A stretch of DNA of 64,000 nucleotides from Apoderus coryli (Eukaryota; Arthropoda; Insecta; Coleoptera; Attelabidae). Below are positions 35,801 through 42,927 of this stretch, piece after piece. Position 1 is the stretch's first letter; the number at the start of each line of letters is the position of its first letter. The position numbers were made by a program, and so were the translations under genes. The notes under the pieces were generated by a model. That model ran no database searches and was not told the DNA's origin. It was given only the letters and a program-made list of their open reading frames with translations. Where the stretch lies: assembly GCA_911728435.2 (NCBI GenBank), contig OU452200.1, positions 28,473,715 to 28,537,714 on the forward strand, written 5' to 3'.

Positions 35801-38800
35801 TATATTTCCTGGCCAACCTGTAATATTAATCATTATAGTCAATCAAATGATGGCATATATACGAGTATATTAAGTTTTATTAACGTTATATAAATTTTAG
35901 ATTTATTAAAAATATACCTATTTTAATAAAAATAACTTCATTTAGATACTTAATTTCAATTTATATTCCAAGGTGATTAAGAAATGTCAACACAACTAAA
36001 GCTATTATATAAAGAACTGAAGCAATATAACTAGAGCCGGATCCAATTTCGTAGGCCTCCAACAAGAGAACCAGTTAATACAGTGTAGCGTTAGTACATG
36101 ATTTTCGTATTTTAATGAAATTGAAGCTAAATATAACCTGAATGCTATCGGAAATGTTATATTTTCTAAAACCTGTCAGGAGTTATAATTTTTAGCCCAT
36201 ATTCGGATTGTATCGTTGAAATTTATTTAGTTACATTATTGTTCTTAACAAATTATTAATAAAATTAAGTACATCATAACAAACCATTTTAAAATTGTTT
36301 AGATTTTCATATTTTTTTAATGCAAAGGTCGATAATAAAAATAACGTTTAATAAAACTTTTTTAATAATCTAAAGCTAAATTGCTACAAATTTGTGAAAA
36401 CGAAGTAAGGGTCGTACTTCAACAATGCTTTTTTAGAGATACATTTGTACAATATTCGTAATGTTTTGATTTTGATTGTATTATTTGCAAATATAATAAA
36501 TACTAAAATAATGTAAAGATTTTACGCGTGGTACAAATATAAAAACCGATTACGCTATCAATCACTAAATTTTAATTATTGTTTATTCGTGTAATCATCC
36601 AGAATGTGAAATGCTTTGTTATTACAAACATAAATGTTATTGAGTCTCTACCTCGATAATAATGTAGGTATAGAAGCAAAGAAATTAATATATTCACTTA
36701 TTTTTAGTTTAGTGTTACATTGTTTATTTATTTATATAACCTTGATGGTTTTAAAATCCCCTCGAAACAAAATTAGCATATTTGTGAAAAGAACACCTAC
36801 ATGTTACTTTTATTTTGTTCTCGTTATATTTAATTACAATTATATTAGTCACCATTACACCAGAGAGCTACAGAACGAATTAAATATATTTGACAAATAT
36901 TGTAACATAAATTGCATTCAACTAATCCGTATAATTGAATTAAACCATTTAAGTATGACAATTAGTTTCAACCAGTTAATTATAATAATTTATTGTCCAT
37001 ATTTTACAAAAAGTAATTTTTTAAATTATCTTATACTAAATATAAATATCAAAATTATGTATGTATTATTTAAATTGACAAAAAATATTGCGACATGAAA
37101 TAATCATCACCAATGTTGGTTGAGAGATGATTCCATCTGTTGTTAGTAAATCCTAGCAAACCGTAACATGACTTCACTTTATTTGGAAAAAGGCAAGTTC
37201 TAGATGAAGACTGCTAATTTGAAGAGAGATCTATATAATATGTAGGTATATCAAATTCCGGTAAATGAAAATAATAAAATATAGCGAAAATCCGTTATGG
37301 TTAATATGACCAAAAATAATGTAGAGCCATTGAATATTAACACTGTGGTAGAGCTATTGCTTGGCGACAAGTACTAAAACACGACACAACAAGCAAAGTT
37401 GTCTATGATACACAGACAATGTTTTCTCACTGCTATTGATACATTGTCCATCGTCACGACGTAAAACTTTCACTATTAGAAGTAAATCATTTTAGAATGA
37501 CCACTGACATGGCACCAGCCAAGTAATTTAAATTATTGATACTTTCTCGAAAAATCTCTCAGGTTCGAGGGGAATTCCTCATGCTCAGTACTTATAAAAG
37601 ACTTAATACTTAAACGGTTGCAATAATTCTAGATGCTTAGCAAAACTGTCCAAATACGTGATGTGTAACAGAGCTAGATATTGTTGGCCGACGTTTGACT
37701 CAACTTATCCCGGTACACCCTTTCAGAAAGTTGCTAATTTTAGAAGGAGCCTATAAACTTTTAAGCAACATTAAATTTGCAGTATTTAATCAGTAGAACT
37801 ATAAGAAAGCTTACTCAGAAAAAATTGTATGCAACAATTGAGACACAAAACTTGAGAATTTAGTACAAACTAACGGGTGGGCAAATTTGAGGTTAGGAAG
37901 TAAATTGGCTGTCAAATGTTGAACTGTAAAGAATTGAGCTGAAATCCTTTGACATTTATTTAGTAAAATGTTGGAAAATTATAACCATGGAACGCTACAG
38001 TCTTGAAAAAATAATTTTAGTTGTGAAAATTTACTATCAAAATGGTGAAAATTCGTAAAATTCGAGCAGCTTTTCCTCGTAATCAGCCTCCTTCTGAGAC
38101 CGCTGTGCGTAATTTAATCACTAAATTCGATAGTGACGGTACTCTTACTGACAATAGACCAAAGCAATACGCTCGTAGTGGCCGTAGTGATGCAAACATG
38201 GCCGCTTTACAAAAAAGTGTTGAGAATGAGCCTGGCACATCAACTTGTCGACGTTGGGGCGTCACCAGAGGCACTTTGCGCAACATTTTGCATAAATATC
38301 TTCAACTTCACGCTTATAAAGTTCAACTCGTTCAGGAATTAAAGCCGGCCGACCATTGTTCGCGTTGAACGTTTGTGAATTGGCTGTCTGAAAAACTAAG
38401 TGAAAACAACGCATTGTCCAACAAAATCATCTTTAGTGATGAGGCCCATTTTCAATTAGGCGGTTATGTAAACAAACAAAATTGTCGCATATGGGGCTCC
38501 CAAAATTCACAAACAGTCATTGAAAAACCATTACATCCAAAGAAAGTGACCGTATGGTACGGTTTGTGGGTAGGCGGCATCATAGGCCCGTATTTTTAAC
38601 AACGAGCAAGGAAACGCCGTCACCGTGAATTTTCTGCGCTACCAAACCATGATAACCGATTTTTTGTGGCCACAATTGGCTAATGTTGACATCAGTGACC
38701 TTTGGTTTCAGCAAGACGGCGCCACAAGCCACACAGCCGACCAAACAATTCAGTTATGGCATGAAAATTTCCCGGTCGCGTAATTTCTCGATTTGGCGAT

Positions 38801-41751
38801 GTCAATTGGCCGCCCGTTCTTGTGATTTAACGCCACTGGATTATTTTTTCTGGAGCCATTTGAAAGACCGGGTTTACGTGAACACACCACAAACAACTGA
38901 CGCTCTGAAAGATGAAACCACATTTTGTGAAAAGGGCGGACGTCTGCCACTAGAGGTGGACATTTGCCCAACATCATATTCCATTATTAATTCCCATATT
39001 TGTACTTTGGTGTTTTTTAGCCAATTTACTTCGTAAGCTCAAATTTGCCCACACGTTATATATCTACATTTCACAAATTATGAATTTAGTTTTTGACGAT
39101 TCCAATGGTCAGTGGTGGATGCCATACCTCTCACTTTGTACATATAACAGCTGAAAGTTATCTTTGTCATTGTAACAGATATGCAGACCTTATTAATCTT
39201 AAAAAATCCGCAATACATGAAATAGGACTGTTATATTTCAAAATTTCATGCCCTAAGTTTTAAAATAAAGAGCGCCTTTATGAAAAAATACCTGTTATTT
39301 TGCTCTGCCGGAAATATATCAGTAATGTTTCTAATTATTGAAGTGTCTATATTTTTTGGCCTGCTTCGAATCTTTTTCTGTAACACTAATCTCAAAAACC
39401 GCTGCATACTGTTGCTTATTGCTAAATATTAAACGGTCTTAAAATACCTATCATTATTAGAGTAAAATCCAGAATAAAATGGCAAGGCGTAAAGAAAATG
39501 TTACAAACATTAAATGGGAGGAAAGGTAGAGGACTTTTAGAAATAAGTCTTATAATAATAATAATAATAATAATAATAGCTTTATTGCCCAACAGACGAT
39601 ATTCCATTTACAGGACAATCCAAAACAAACAATACATAATATATAACAACTATTGTAAATAGCACGATTAGAAATATACACAAAAAAACTGATAAATTGA
39701 TTAAACTACATGAATACTACATAAAAAAAATAAGAACAAACAAAATACTGAACCACTAAACATTACTGTGTGCTCATTACACATTTTGCATTTTGCAGTA
39801 AACTATTCAATGAAGAAAAGTGTATGTCACACATTCCGCACAATAAATTAAAGTTTCTTAACATAAAGCTAATTGGAGACTTCAAAAGCAAATTAGTCCT
39901 AGCTCTTGGACACTTGAATACTATACCCTGTCTACTCGAAATACGAGGAACACAAAATCCGACTTGTGATAACAGCTCTATACAATCAATTTTATTGTTA
40001 CAAAGTTTATACATAAATGCTAAGCCGGAATATATTCTACGGTGTTCTAAGGACTCAATTTTAAATCTATTTATAAGTAGCTCATACTCAGTTCCTCTTG
40101 CGGGATATATACCGTCAGTTTTAAATGCCAAATATTTAAGAAACCTTCTTTGAACTTTCTCTACATAAGCATTTTGCCAATTATAATAAGGACACCAAAT
40201 CAAACCACCATATTCTAGTTTTGAACGTACGTAAGCAAAATAGAGTGCCTTAACACAGTCAATGTCCGCAAAATGTCTGCAGTTCCTTATTACAAAACCA
40301 TAAGATTTCATGGCTTCTGCAACCTTGGCTACAATATGCTCAGTAAACGTTAACTGCGAATCAAACACAATACCCAAATCCCTCAAATGATCAGTACGAC
40401 AGAGTTCATATTCTCTGATCTTATATGAGTATAAATAGCATACAGATTTACGAGTATAAGTAACAACTTTACATTTCGAAACGTTCAAGGGAAGATCATT
40501 CTTTACACACCAGTCGGCAATCATATCCAAATCGCCCTGCAGCTTAACACAATCCGACAAGTTGCTAACATTGGTGAATATTTTTAAGTCATCGGCAAAT
40601 AACAACTTCTTTGAAGTGATAACATTTACGATATCATTAACAAATAGAAGGAAAAACAAAGGTCCTAAGTTAGACCCTTGCGGAACTCCAGATGCTGCAT
40701 GATACTCAACAGAACTAAACCCATTATAGTGAACAAACTGTTTTCTATTATACAGATATGAACAAATGAATTTGATCAATATGTCGGAAAATCCAAAAGT
40801 CGACAATTTAGTAAGAAGAATCGAATGGCCAACACGGTCAAATGCCCTTGAAAAATCCGTGTATATTACGTCCACTTGGCCCCGATCATCAAGCATCTCG
40901 GAAACATACTGGGTGAATAAAGCCAAATTAGAAATTGTTGAACGACCTCTCATAAAGCCATGTTGATAAACAGAAATTTGACTAGAAACACTCTGGTAGA
41001 TTCTGTCATAAAGGATAATCTCGAATAATTTAGAAAAATTGCATAAAATTGACACAGGCCTGTAATTAGCAATATCGGATTTATCGCCACCCTTAAAAAC
41101 GGGACAAATTTTTGCCCTTTTCCAAAAATCAGGATAAGTGGTTGTTTTAATTGCTAAATTAAATAGCATCTTCAAAGGTTCAGTCAGAGCACCAACACAA
41201 TCGCGGACAATGAAACTAGGAATATTGTCGATCCCAGAGGTCAATTTATTTTTCAGCTTATTAGACGCTTTCAGGATCTCATCCTCTGTAACAAAGGGCA
41301 GCAAAATATTCAAGTTGTTACTCAAAACAGCTTCATCACAAACATAGTCCGCACCATCATTTTGTGAAAATACACTGCCGAAAAACTGTGAAAATGCATT
41401 GACAATGTCCTGCGAATTAGTATATTCTTCTTCTTAGTTATCTAATATAATATGTAGAAATTCTCAAATATAGGCATTACACTTGCAGCGGTAAGCTACC
41501 GGGTAGCAAATTTCAGTACATTATTATCTTCTGTTTTAGCTCAAAATGTATCTACATAAATCATTAAGTTTAAATAAGACATTTCAGTAAACTTACGGTA
41601 CTTCCAAGGTACAAATTCCCACTCGATGTGCTGAAGCATTGTTGTGGTGCGTTGAATTTAATGCTGGGTACAATCCTTGGCCTAAAACGTCACTTAAACC
41701 TATAATTACTACAAAAGTAAGCAAACACGAACCTTTTTTAATAAGATTCAT
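20725..41751 (-). CDS. Nimrod B-like secreted protein (seven exons, 363 aa)
   Basis: Exons: 41751-41597, 32629-32572, 31601-31446, 30265-30072, 28056-27896, 26581-26372, 20882-20725. All introns are GT-AG and every phase matches, giving 1092 nt. Residues 1-24 form a signal peptide (Lys-Lys then a hydrophobic core). After two N-glycosylation sequons comes Gly-Ile-Cys-Thr-Leu-Glu-Val-Pro, the Nimrod N-terminal motif. Cys-Cys-Ser-Gly-Tyr stands at 82-86. Seven NIM repeats follow (C-x-x-x-C-x-x-x-C...C-x-C-x-x-G-Y), at about 96-121, 129-154, 163-189, 198-224, 235-260, 270-295 and 306-331. There is no transmembrane segment or GPI signal, so the product should be secreted, as in the NimB group, whose members act in haemocyte adhesion, phagocytosis or signalling. 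The start Met-31 of the longer ORF (41841) was chosen because it opens directly onto the signal peptide. The Arg-Arg-Leu-Arg-Arg at 343-347 is a possible convertase site. Confidence 0.9.
20932..22653 (+). mobile_element. TA-flanked DNA element of unclassified family
   Basis: Imperfect inverted ends (GGATGGGTCGAAAA on the left, inverse of GGGTGGGCCGGAAA on the right) are flanked by TA at 20930-20931 and 22654-22655. Subterminal blocks are repeated. Two tandem copies of about 170 bp on the left (20940-21065, 21070-21240) contain GGAATTTCGTTTTG and TCTGCCCCCTAC. Two inverted copies lie on the right (22370-22500, 22510-22650). It encodes the broken protein at 21390-22335. It lies in intron 6 of the NimB-like gene, 50 bp from the last exon. 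Confidence 0.65.
21390..22335 (+). pseudogene. putative transposase N-terminal half of unnamed family, frame-shifted
   Basis: Three consecutive segments on one strand. The first (about 21390-21630) is Lys/Leu-rich with a Cys-Lys-Cys. The second (21770-22003) includes Lys-Val-Cys-Asp-Arg-Tyr-Gly-Leu-Ser and an Ala-rich helix before Val-Leu-Gln-Asp-Val-Gly-Leu. The third (22000-22335) is in another frame after an A-run and contains Arg-Arg-Ala-Arg-Glu, Tyr-Phe-Asp-Gly-Arg-Lys-Asp-Lys-Thr-Leu and Glu-Glu-His-Val-Ser-Leu-Val-Gln-Glu. I recall similar blocks in uncharacterised repeat-encoded animal proteins but cannot name or verify a family. The part that would carry a catalytic core seems to be missing. 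Confidence 0.55.
22949..24593 (+). mobile_element. mariner/IS630-type element with 134-bp inverted repeats
   Basis: Ends CAGGGTGGTCCAACGAAAAG and inverse. The inverted repeats (22949-23082, 24460-24593) are of equal length and nearly identical. TA dinucleotides lie outside both ends. The right repeat includes what looks like transposase coding sequence just past the stop codon, so the left repeat is an inverted copy of that 3' coding end. The transposase gene inside is almost complete. Intron 6 of the NimB-like gene. Confidence 0.9.
23518..24459 (+). CDS. mariner-like transposase, DD41D type, C-terminally shortened
   Basis: Uninterrupted 313-residue frame if started at the Met of Met-Ile-Tyr-Ser (an in-frame Met at 23479 would add 13). 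The N-terminus has Arg-Val-Glu-Ile-Val-Lys-Leu-Tyr, a paired HTH region and a Val-Ser-Arg-Ser-Ser-Ile-Ile second HTH. Catalytic sites: Phe-Ser-Asp-Glu-Cys, Phe-Gln-Gln-Asp-Gly-Ala-Pro-Pro-His, and Ser-Pro-Leu-Asp-Phe-Phe-Leu-Trp-Gly. I count 41 residues between the last two Asp, the spacing of the rosa-type (DD41D) group. It stops at TAG 24457; family members usually run about 40-50 residues further to a Gly-His-Phe tail, so this copy has lost its C-terminus at the junction with the right inverted repeat. Probably inactive, but recent. Confidence 0.85.
   Translation: MIYSILERVEIVKLYFQNNSSARLTARLFNERHPDKNVNDVYVGKLVKKFVDTGSVCNVKHQPQKPIRNEAVEVAVLGHVEMDHSQSTRQLAEASGVSRSSIIRILKAYKFHPYKIKLVQELNEDDPDRRLQFCEAMSQRLIEDPQLLFNICFSDECTFYLNGAVNRHNCRYWDDSNPHLFREVHTQYPQKINVWCGILGNHIIGPLFIPGNLTGEVYLNMLEDTIDPLITQIIEDDQNHTADRLYFQQDGAPPHYVAPVRQFLDDRFPGRWIGRRGPIEWPARSPDLSPLDFFLWGHLKNKCFATKPESIED
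24600..25512 (+). pseudogene. old mariner-like relic with internal hairpin
   Basis: Plus-strand remnants: Gly-Val-Pro-Pro-His-Phe-Gly near 25155, Arg-Trp-Ile-Gly-Arg near 25215, Trp-Pro-Pro-Arg-Ser-Pro-Asp-Leu at about 25270 and a helical tail to 25430. It ends near AACACCCTG (25499-25507), a mariner-type end. It contains the perfect 27-bp-arm hairpin at 24977-25034. Heavily mutated. Confidence 0.55.
24977..25034. repeat. perfect hairpin, 27-bp arms, 4-nt loop
   Basis: Arm 24977-25003 (GTATCACAAGCTGTTGTGCC...) is exactly complementary to 25008-25034; loop GGAT. Confidence 0.95.
25513..26371. other. intron 6 sequence, no gene seen
   Basis: AT-rich sequence without recognisable domain or repeat end, reaching the exon 6 donor at 26371. 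Confidence 0.4.
26372..26581 (-). CDS. NimB-like exon 6 (repeats 5-6)
   Basis: Acceptor TTTCCAG before 26581, donor GTAAGT after 26372; phase 1 in, phase 1 out. Encodes most of repeat 5, all of repeat 6 (Cys-Leu-Asn-Gly-Asp-Cys...Cys-Lys-Arg-Gly-Tyr) and the first two Cys of repeat 7. Confidence 0.92.
26865..27370 (-). pseudogene. jockey/CR1-type LINE fragment
   Basis: Reverse transcriptase C-terminal remains: Leu-Gly-Ile-Ile-Ile-Asp-Thr-Gln-Leu near 27330, then Lys-Ile-Ile-Lys-Ala-Lys-Ile-Pro, and Phe-Arg-Thr-Asp-Val-His-Asn-Ile-Asn-Leu-Arg near 26950, followed by Gly-Ile-Phe-Glu-Arg. Several frameshifts. Lies in intron 5 of the NimB-like gene. Confidence 0.7.
27371..27895 (-). other. intron 5 sequence, no gene seen
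   Basis: AT-rich with no coding signal; its high-coordinate end is the exon 5 donor (GTAATA at 27895). Confidence 0.45.
27896..28056 (-). CDS. NimB-like exon 5 (end of repeat 3, repeat 4, start of 5)
   Basis: Acceptor TCAATAG before 28056, donor GTAATA after 27896. The first base completes the Gly of Cys-Ala-Ile-Gly-Phe begun in exon 4. Repeat 4 has Cys-Gly-Lys-Gly-Gly-Ser-Cys with one extra Gly compared with the standard repeat. Confidence 0.92.
28340..29830. repeat. complex fold-back repeat in intron 4
   Basis: At least three diverged copies of a block containing AGGGCCTCAGTCTAATT occur near 28415, 28905 and 29292. The copy at 28888-28980 faces its inverse at 29024-29117 (loop 43). On a larger scale the left flank (about 28500-28860, with AAAACGCTAGCAGGAGAC) is the inverse of about 29580-29830 (GTCTCCTGCTGGCGTTTT). 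No protein coding. Probably a non-autonomous fold-back element of unknown family. Confidence 0.7.
30072..30265 (-). CDS. NimB-like exon 4 (repeat 2 and most of repeat 3)
   Basis: Acceptor TTTTGTAG before 30265, donor GTAATA after 30072; phase 0 in, phase 2 out. Two repeats: Cys-Leu-Asn-Gly-Val-Cys with Asn-Val-Gly-Tyr, and Cys-Gly-Glu-Gly-Gly-Ala-Cys. Unspliced, the frame meets TAA immediately after the exon, so retention of intron 4 would truncate the protein inside repeat 3. Confidence 0.92.
30266..30924 (-). other. intron 3 sequence
   Basis: AT-rich. One copy of the recurrent GCGAAACGT motif (minus strand, about 30855-30815) lies here. Confidence 0.4.
30925..31190 (-). pseudogene. mariner transposase C-terminal relic
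   Basis: On the minus strand a Trp-Pro-Pro-Arg-Ser box (about 31130) is followed in another frame by Leu-Lys-Asp-Ile-Val and a helical tail Thr-Val-Lys-Glu-Leu-Glu-Ala-Ala. Small and frame-shifted; in intron 3. Confidence 0.4.
31446..31601 (-). CDS. NimB-like exon 3 (CCxGY motif and repeat 1)
   Basis: Acceptor TTGACAG before 31601, donor GTAAGT after 31446; exactly 52 codons, phase 0 at both ends. Encodes Cys-Cys-Ser-Gly-Tyr followed by repeat 1 ending Cys-Arg-Arg-Gly-Tyr. Confidence 0.93.
32572..32629 (-). CDS. NimB-like exon 2 (58-nt microexon-like linker)
   Basis: Acceptor TGTTTCAG before 32629, donor GTGAGT after 32572. One base completes Pro-52 and 19 codons follow (Thr-Ile-Asp-Leu-Ile-Ser-Pro-Gln...). 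It links the Cys-Thr-Leu-Glu-Val-Pro motif of exon 1 in frame to exon 3. It is not seen as an ORF of its own and rests on splice sites, phase and the expected linker length. Confidence 0.8.
32880..34337 (-). mobile_element. MULE (Mutator-like) relic with about 110-bp inverted ends
   Basis: GGCCGCATTTTCGGAATTCG opens the left end and its inverse closes the right end. The ends stay complementary for about 110 bp, including CGACGTATTAG and CGTCGGCGATTTA blocks. Between them, minus-strand remains of a MULE transposase run from about 34135 (Ile-Ile-Phe-Val-Asp-Ser-Thr-Gly) through 33940-33810 (Asp-Leu-Ser-Glu-Arg-Asn-Ala-Leu, Trp-Pro-Glu-Ser-Ser, Leu-Cys-Thr-Phe-His-Val). A LINE tail is inserted inside. 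No clean target duplication seen. In intron 1. Confidence 0.75.
33205..33790 (-). mobile_element. LINE 3' tail nested in the MULE relic
   Basis: The C-terminal segment of a jockey/CR1-type ORF2 (33780-33568: Asn-Val-Asn-Val-Arg-Arg-Lys-Asp, then Thr-Met-Phe-Arg-Arg-Ser-Phe and Leu-Tyr-Asn-Glu-Ile-Gly-Pro) followed by an untranslated tail and a short tandem TTAC-type repeat (33207-33233). It is fused in frame with the MULE fragment by chance. Confidence 0.65.
34346..34710 (+). mobile_element. candidate 5S rRNA-derived SINE with A-rich tail
   Basis: GC-richer than its surroundings. The stretch 34366-34427 resembles the 5S internal promoter: a GAAGTGCAGC-like box, GAGCGCGG and GGATGGGTGACCGTCTGGG, the last nearly the 5S C-box. 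The C-box block is duplicated in tandem (34409-34486, 34487-34565). It ends in an A10 run (about 34701-34710). It directly abuts the right MULE end. A shared piece (GGCGTGTACGAATGGC) occurs inverted at about 31848. Other SINE origins are possible. Confidence 0.45.
34711..36633. other. intron 1 sequence with a LINE tail and motif copies
   Basis: AT-rich. A (AAT)n run at about 35230-35246 followed by GCTTTATTG looks like the inverted 3' end of a LINE. Two copies of the CTGANGA...GAAA motif lie at 35036-35063 and 35517-35541. No exon seen. Confidence 0.45.
36634..37098 (+). CDS. hypothetical ORF of 154 codons, hydrophobic
   Basis: Longer than expected by chance for such AT-rich DNA. The product is Ile/Leu/Tyr-rich with hydrophobic stretches at about 16-40, 57-70 and 112-125. 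I see no domain; an insect chemoreceptor fragment is conceivable but unsupported. It lies in intron 1 of the NimB-like gene on the opposite strand. Could well be non-coding. Confidence 0.2.
   Translation: MLLSLYLDNNVGIEAKKLIYSLIFSLVLHCLFIYITLMVLKSPRNKISIFVKRTPTCYFYFVLVIFNYNYISHHYTRELQNELNIFDKYCNINCIQLIRIIELNHLSMTISFNQLIIIIYCPYFTKSNFLNYLILNINIKIMYVLFKLTKNIAT
37873..39056 (+). mobile_element. mariner/IS630-type element, decayed
   Basis: Ends ACGGGTGGGCAAATTTGAG and inverse, flanked by TA (37871-37872, 39057-39058); 1184 bp. Holds a broken transposase. In intron 1 of the NimB-like gene. Confidence 0.85.
38042..38980 (+). pseudogene. mariner-like transposase, frame-shifted
   Basis: 38042-38368: N-terminal HTH region to Tyr-Lys-Val-Gln-Leu-Val-Gln-Glu-Leu. 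38375-38599: Phe-Val-Asn-Trp, Ile-Phe-Ser-Asp-Glu-Ala-His-Phe (first catalytic Asp), Val-Asn-Lys-Gln-Asn-Cys and Gly-Gly-Ile-Ile-Gly-Pro-Tyr-Phe. 38683-38900: shifted Gln-Gln-Asp-Gly-Ala-type box and Leu-Thr-Pro-Leu-Asp-Tyr-Phe-Phe-Trp. At least three frameshifts or stops. Confidence 0.8.
39548..41440 (-). mobile_element. 5'-truncated jockey-type LINE with (TTA)n tail
   Basis: The 3' end is an AAT/ATT microsatellite (39551-39578) after GGGCAATAAAGC. The 5' end is near 41440, where coding similarity stops behind a TAA. It inserted only about 157 bp inside intron 1, downstream of the NimB-like exon 1 donor (41596). The reverse transcriptase frame is intact, so the insertion is recent. Confidence 0.85.
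39763..41325 (-). CDS. LINE reverse transcriptase (ORF2 C-terminal two thirds), frame intact
   Basis: Open for 520 residues from the first Met, and open upstream to about 41433. RT motifs in order: Lys-Leu-Thr-Ser-Gly-Ile-Asp-Asn-Ile-Pro, Tyr-Arg-Pro-Val-Ser-Ile-Leu, Tyr-Thr-Asp-Phe-Ser-Arg-Ala-Phe-Asp, Gly-Val-Pro-Gln-Gly-Ser-Asn-Leu-Gly-Pro, and the catalytic Phe-Ala-Asp-Asp. Then the thumb (Leu-Arg-Asp-Leu-Gly-Ile) and a C-terminal domain with Tyr-Gly-Gly-Leu-Ile-Trp. The endonuclease domain is lost by 5' truncation, so it cannot retrotranspose by itself. Confidence 0.88.
   Translation of the reverse strand: MSNNLNILLPFVTEDEILKASNKLKNKLTSGIDNIPSFIVRDCVGALTEPLKMLFNLAIKTTTYPDFWKRAKICPVFKGGDKSDIANYRPVSILCNFSKLFEIILYDRIYQSVSSQISVYQHGFMRGRSTISNLALFTQYVSEMLDDRGQVDVIYTDFSRAFDRVGHSILLTKLSTFGFSDILIKFICSYLYNRKQFVHYNGFSSVEYHAASGVPQGSNLGPLFFLLFVNDIVNVITSKKLLFADDLKIFTNVSNLSDCVKLQGDLDMIADWCVKNDLPLNVSKCKVVTYTRKSVCYLYSYKIREYELCRTDHLRDLGIVFDSQLTFTEHIVAKVAEAMKSYGFVIRNCRHFADIDCVKALYFAYVRSKLEYGGLIWCPYYNWQNAYVEKVQRRFLKYLAFKTDGIYPARGTEYELLINRFKIESLEHRRIYSGLAFMYKLCNNKIDCIELLSQVGFCVPRISSRQGIVFKCPRARTNLLLKSPISFMLRNFNLLCGMCDIHFSSLNSLLQNAKCVMSTQ
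41597..41751 (-). CDS. NimB-like exon 1 (start, signal peptide)
   Basis: ATG at 41751-41749, 51 codons plus two bases, donor GTAAGT at 41596. Encodes the signal peptide (core Cys-Leu-Leu-Thr-Phe-Val-Val-Ile-Ile-Gly-Leu), two glycosylation sequons (Asn-32, Asn-38) and the Cys-Thr-Leu-Glu-Val-Pro motif. Confidence 0.88.
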
Positions 41752-42927
41752 TATTATTCTTGATATTATTACTCGGACGGTAAACACAATACTAAAAAAC
41801 TTTTTGTTACAGTCGATGTTTGTTGTGGTGAATAAAACCAACGATTGATGATGGAGAAAGCGTTTCGAAAATTAACTTTATGAATTCTGAAATGTTGTAT
41901 GCTTATACATAATATATGTTTGTATATTATATAAAAGAGATTAAGTAGGTACATTTAATGTTAAAATGTATTAATTATCAGCAATAGTGGGATCGGAATT
42001 TGGTATGATAATTCATTTATCAACATTATTCTAATTTTATTTTAGAAGACATTCGGTTTTAACGTTATAAAAGTTAGTTACTTTTACTAAATTTAAACAT
42101 GCATGGTTATGATAAACTCTTGATAGATTATAATATAATTTACTATTAATTATTAAATTGACGCAGTGGTAGAACCGTAGCGGCGGAGGAGGATAGTATA
42201 CAATTTAAATAACGTATTCCCGGTGTTTAGCAAGTTATTCCAAATATTTCAAAATATTGTGTTCTAATAAAGCGGTCAGATCTTTTGTATAATTTAAAAA
42301 GTCATATTTTATATTTCAAGTTAGAGATAATTTTATTTGAATTGCAATCAAACTAAGTATATGGTTGCCTCTACAAATTTATTTATTGACATGTACTAAA
42401 ATTATTTCACCTTACAACAACTTTACTGCGGAAAGTTAGTAAACACAACAATTAAAAGTCACAAAGTTAAATTACTCAGTTGTCACTAGCTGTTAATCCT
42501 ATCTTCGTTAATAACAAAGCTACAAAATCTATTAAAATTTAAAAAAAAATATATTCACAAGTTCCAAAATCACTCAAGATTCTGACGTAATTACATAAAA
42601 AACAGAGACATTGTTGAATGGAAAAAGTTATAAAATTAAATATTATGATCCATGATAAAGAAAGATGTATAGAACTTCAAGAAAATGACAATAAGATGTT
42701 TTTGGTGACATCTACTGTGAGCAGGCAATATCCCCGGTGAAACACAGTTCACAAACGATGGCCGGACAAGAAGTATCAACTACAAATAGACACGACCGAG
42801 TTCCCTAGCGGGAGGCTTTATTTATGAATTGCTTGTTACATAAAGTAACAAGACTTTTAGTTATGTTGAAAATTTGTTTCACAGGCGAGTGCTGCAAACG
42901 ATCATAACACATAATATAGGAAATATA
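41752..42927. other. 5' region of the NimB-like gene
   Basis: AT-rich upstream DNA holding the presumed 5' UTR and promoter. Many TATA-like strings exist, so no element could be chosen with confidence. A small GTTACATAAAGTAAC palindrome lies near 42836, with a similar one near 51520. Confidence 0.35.

Noticed and set aside
41639..41848. Plus-strand ORF over NimB exon 1 and longer minus ORF start at 41841
   Set aside because: The plus ORF is a shadow. The upstream Met on the minus strand would bury the signal peptide behind 30 residues.
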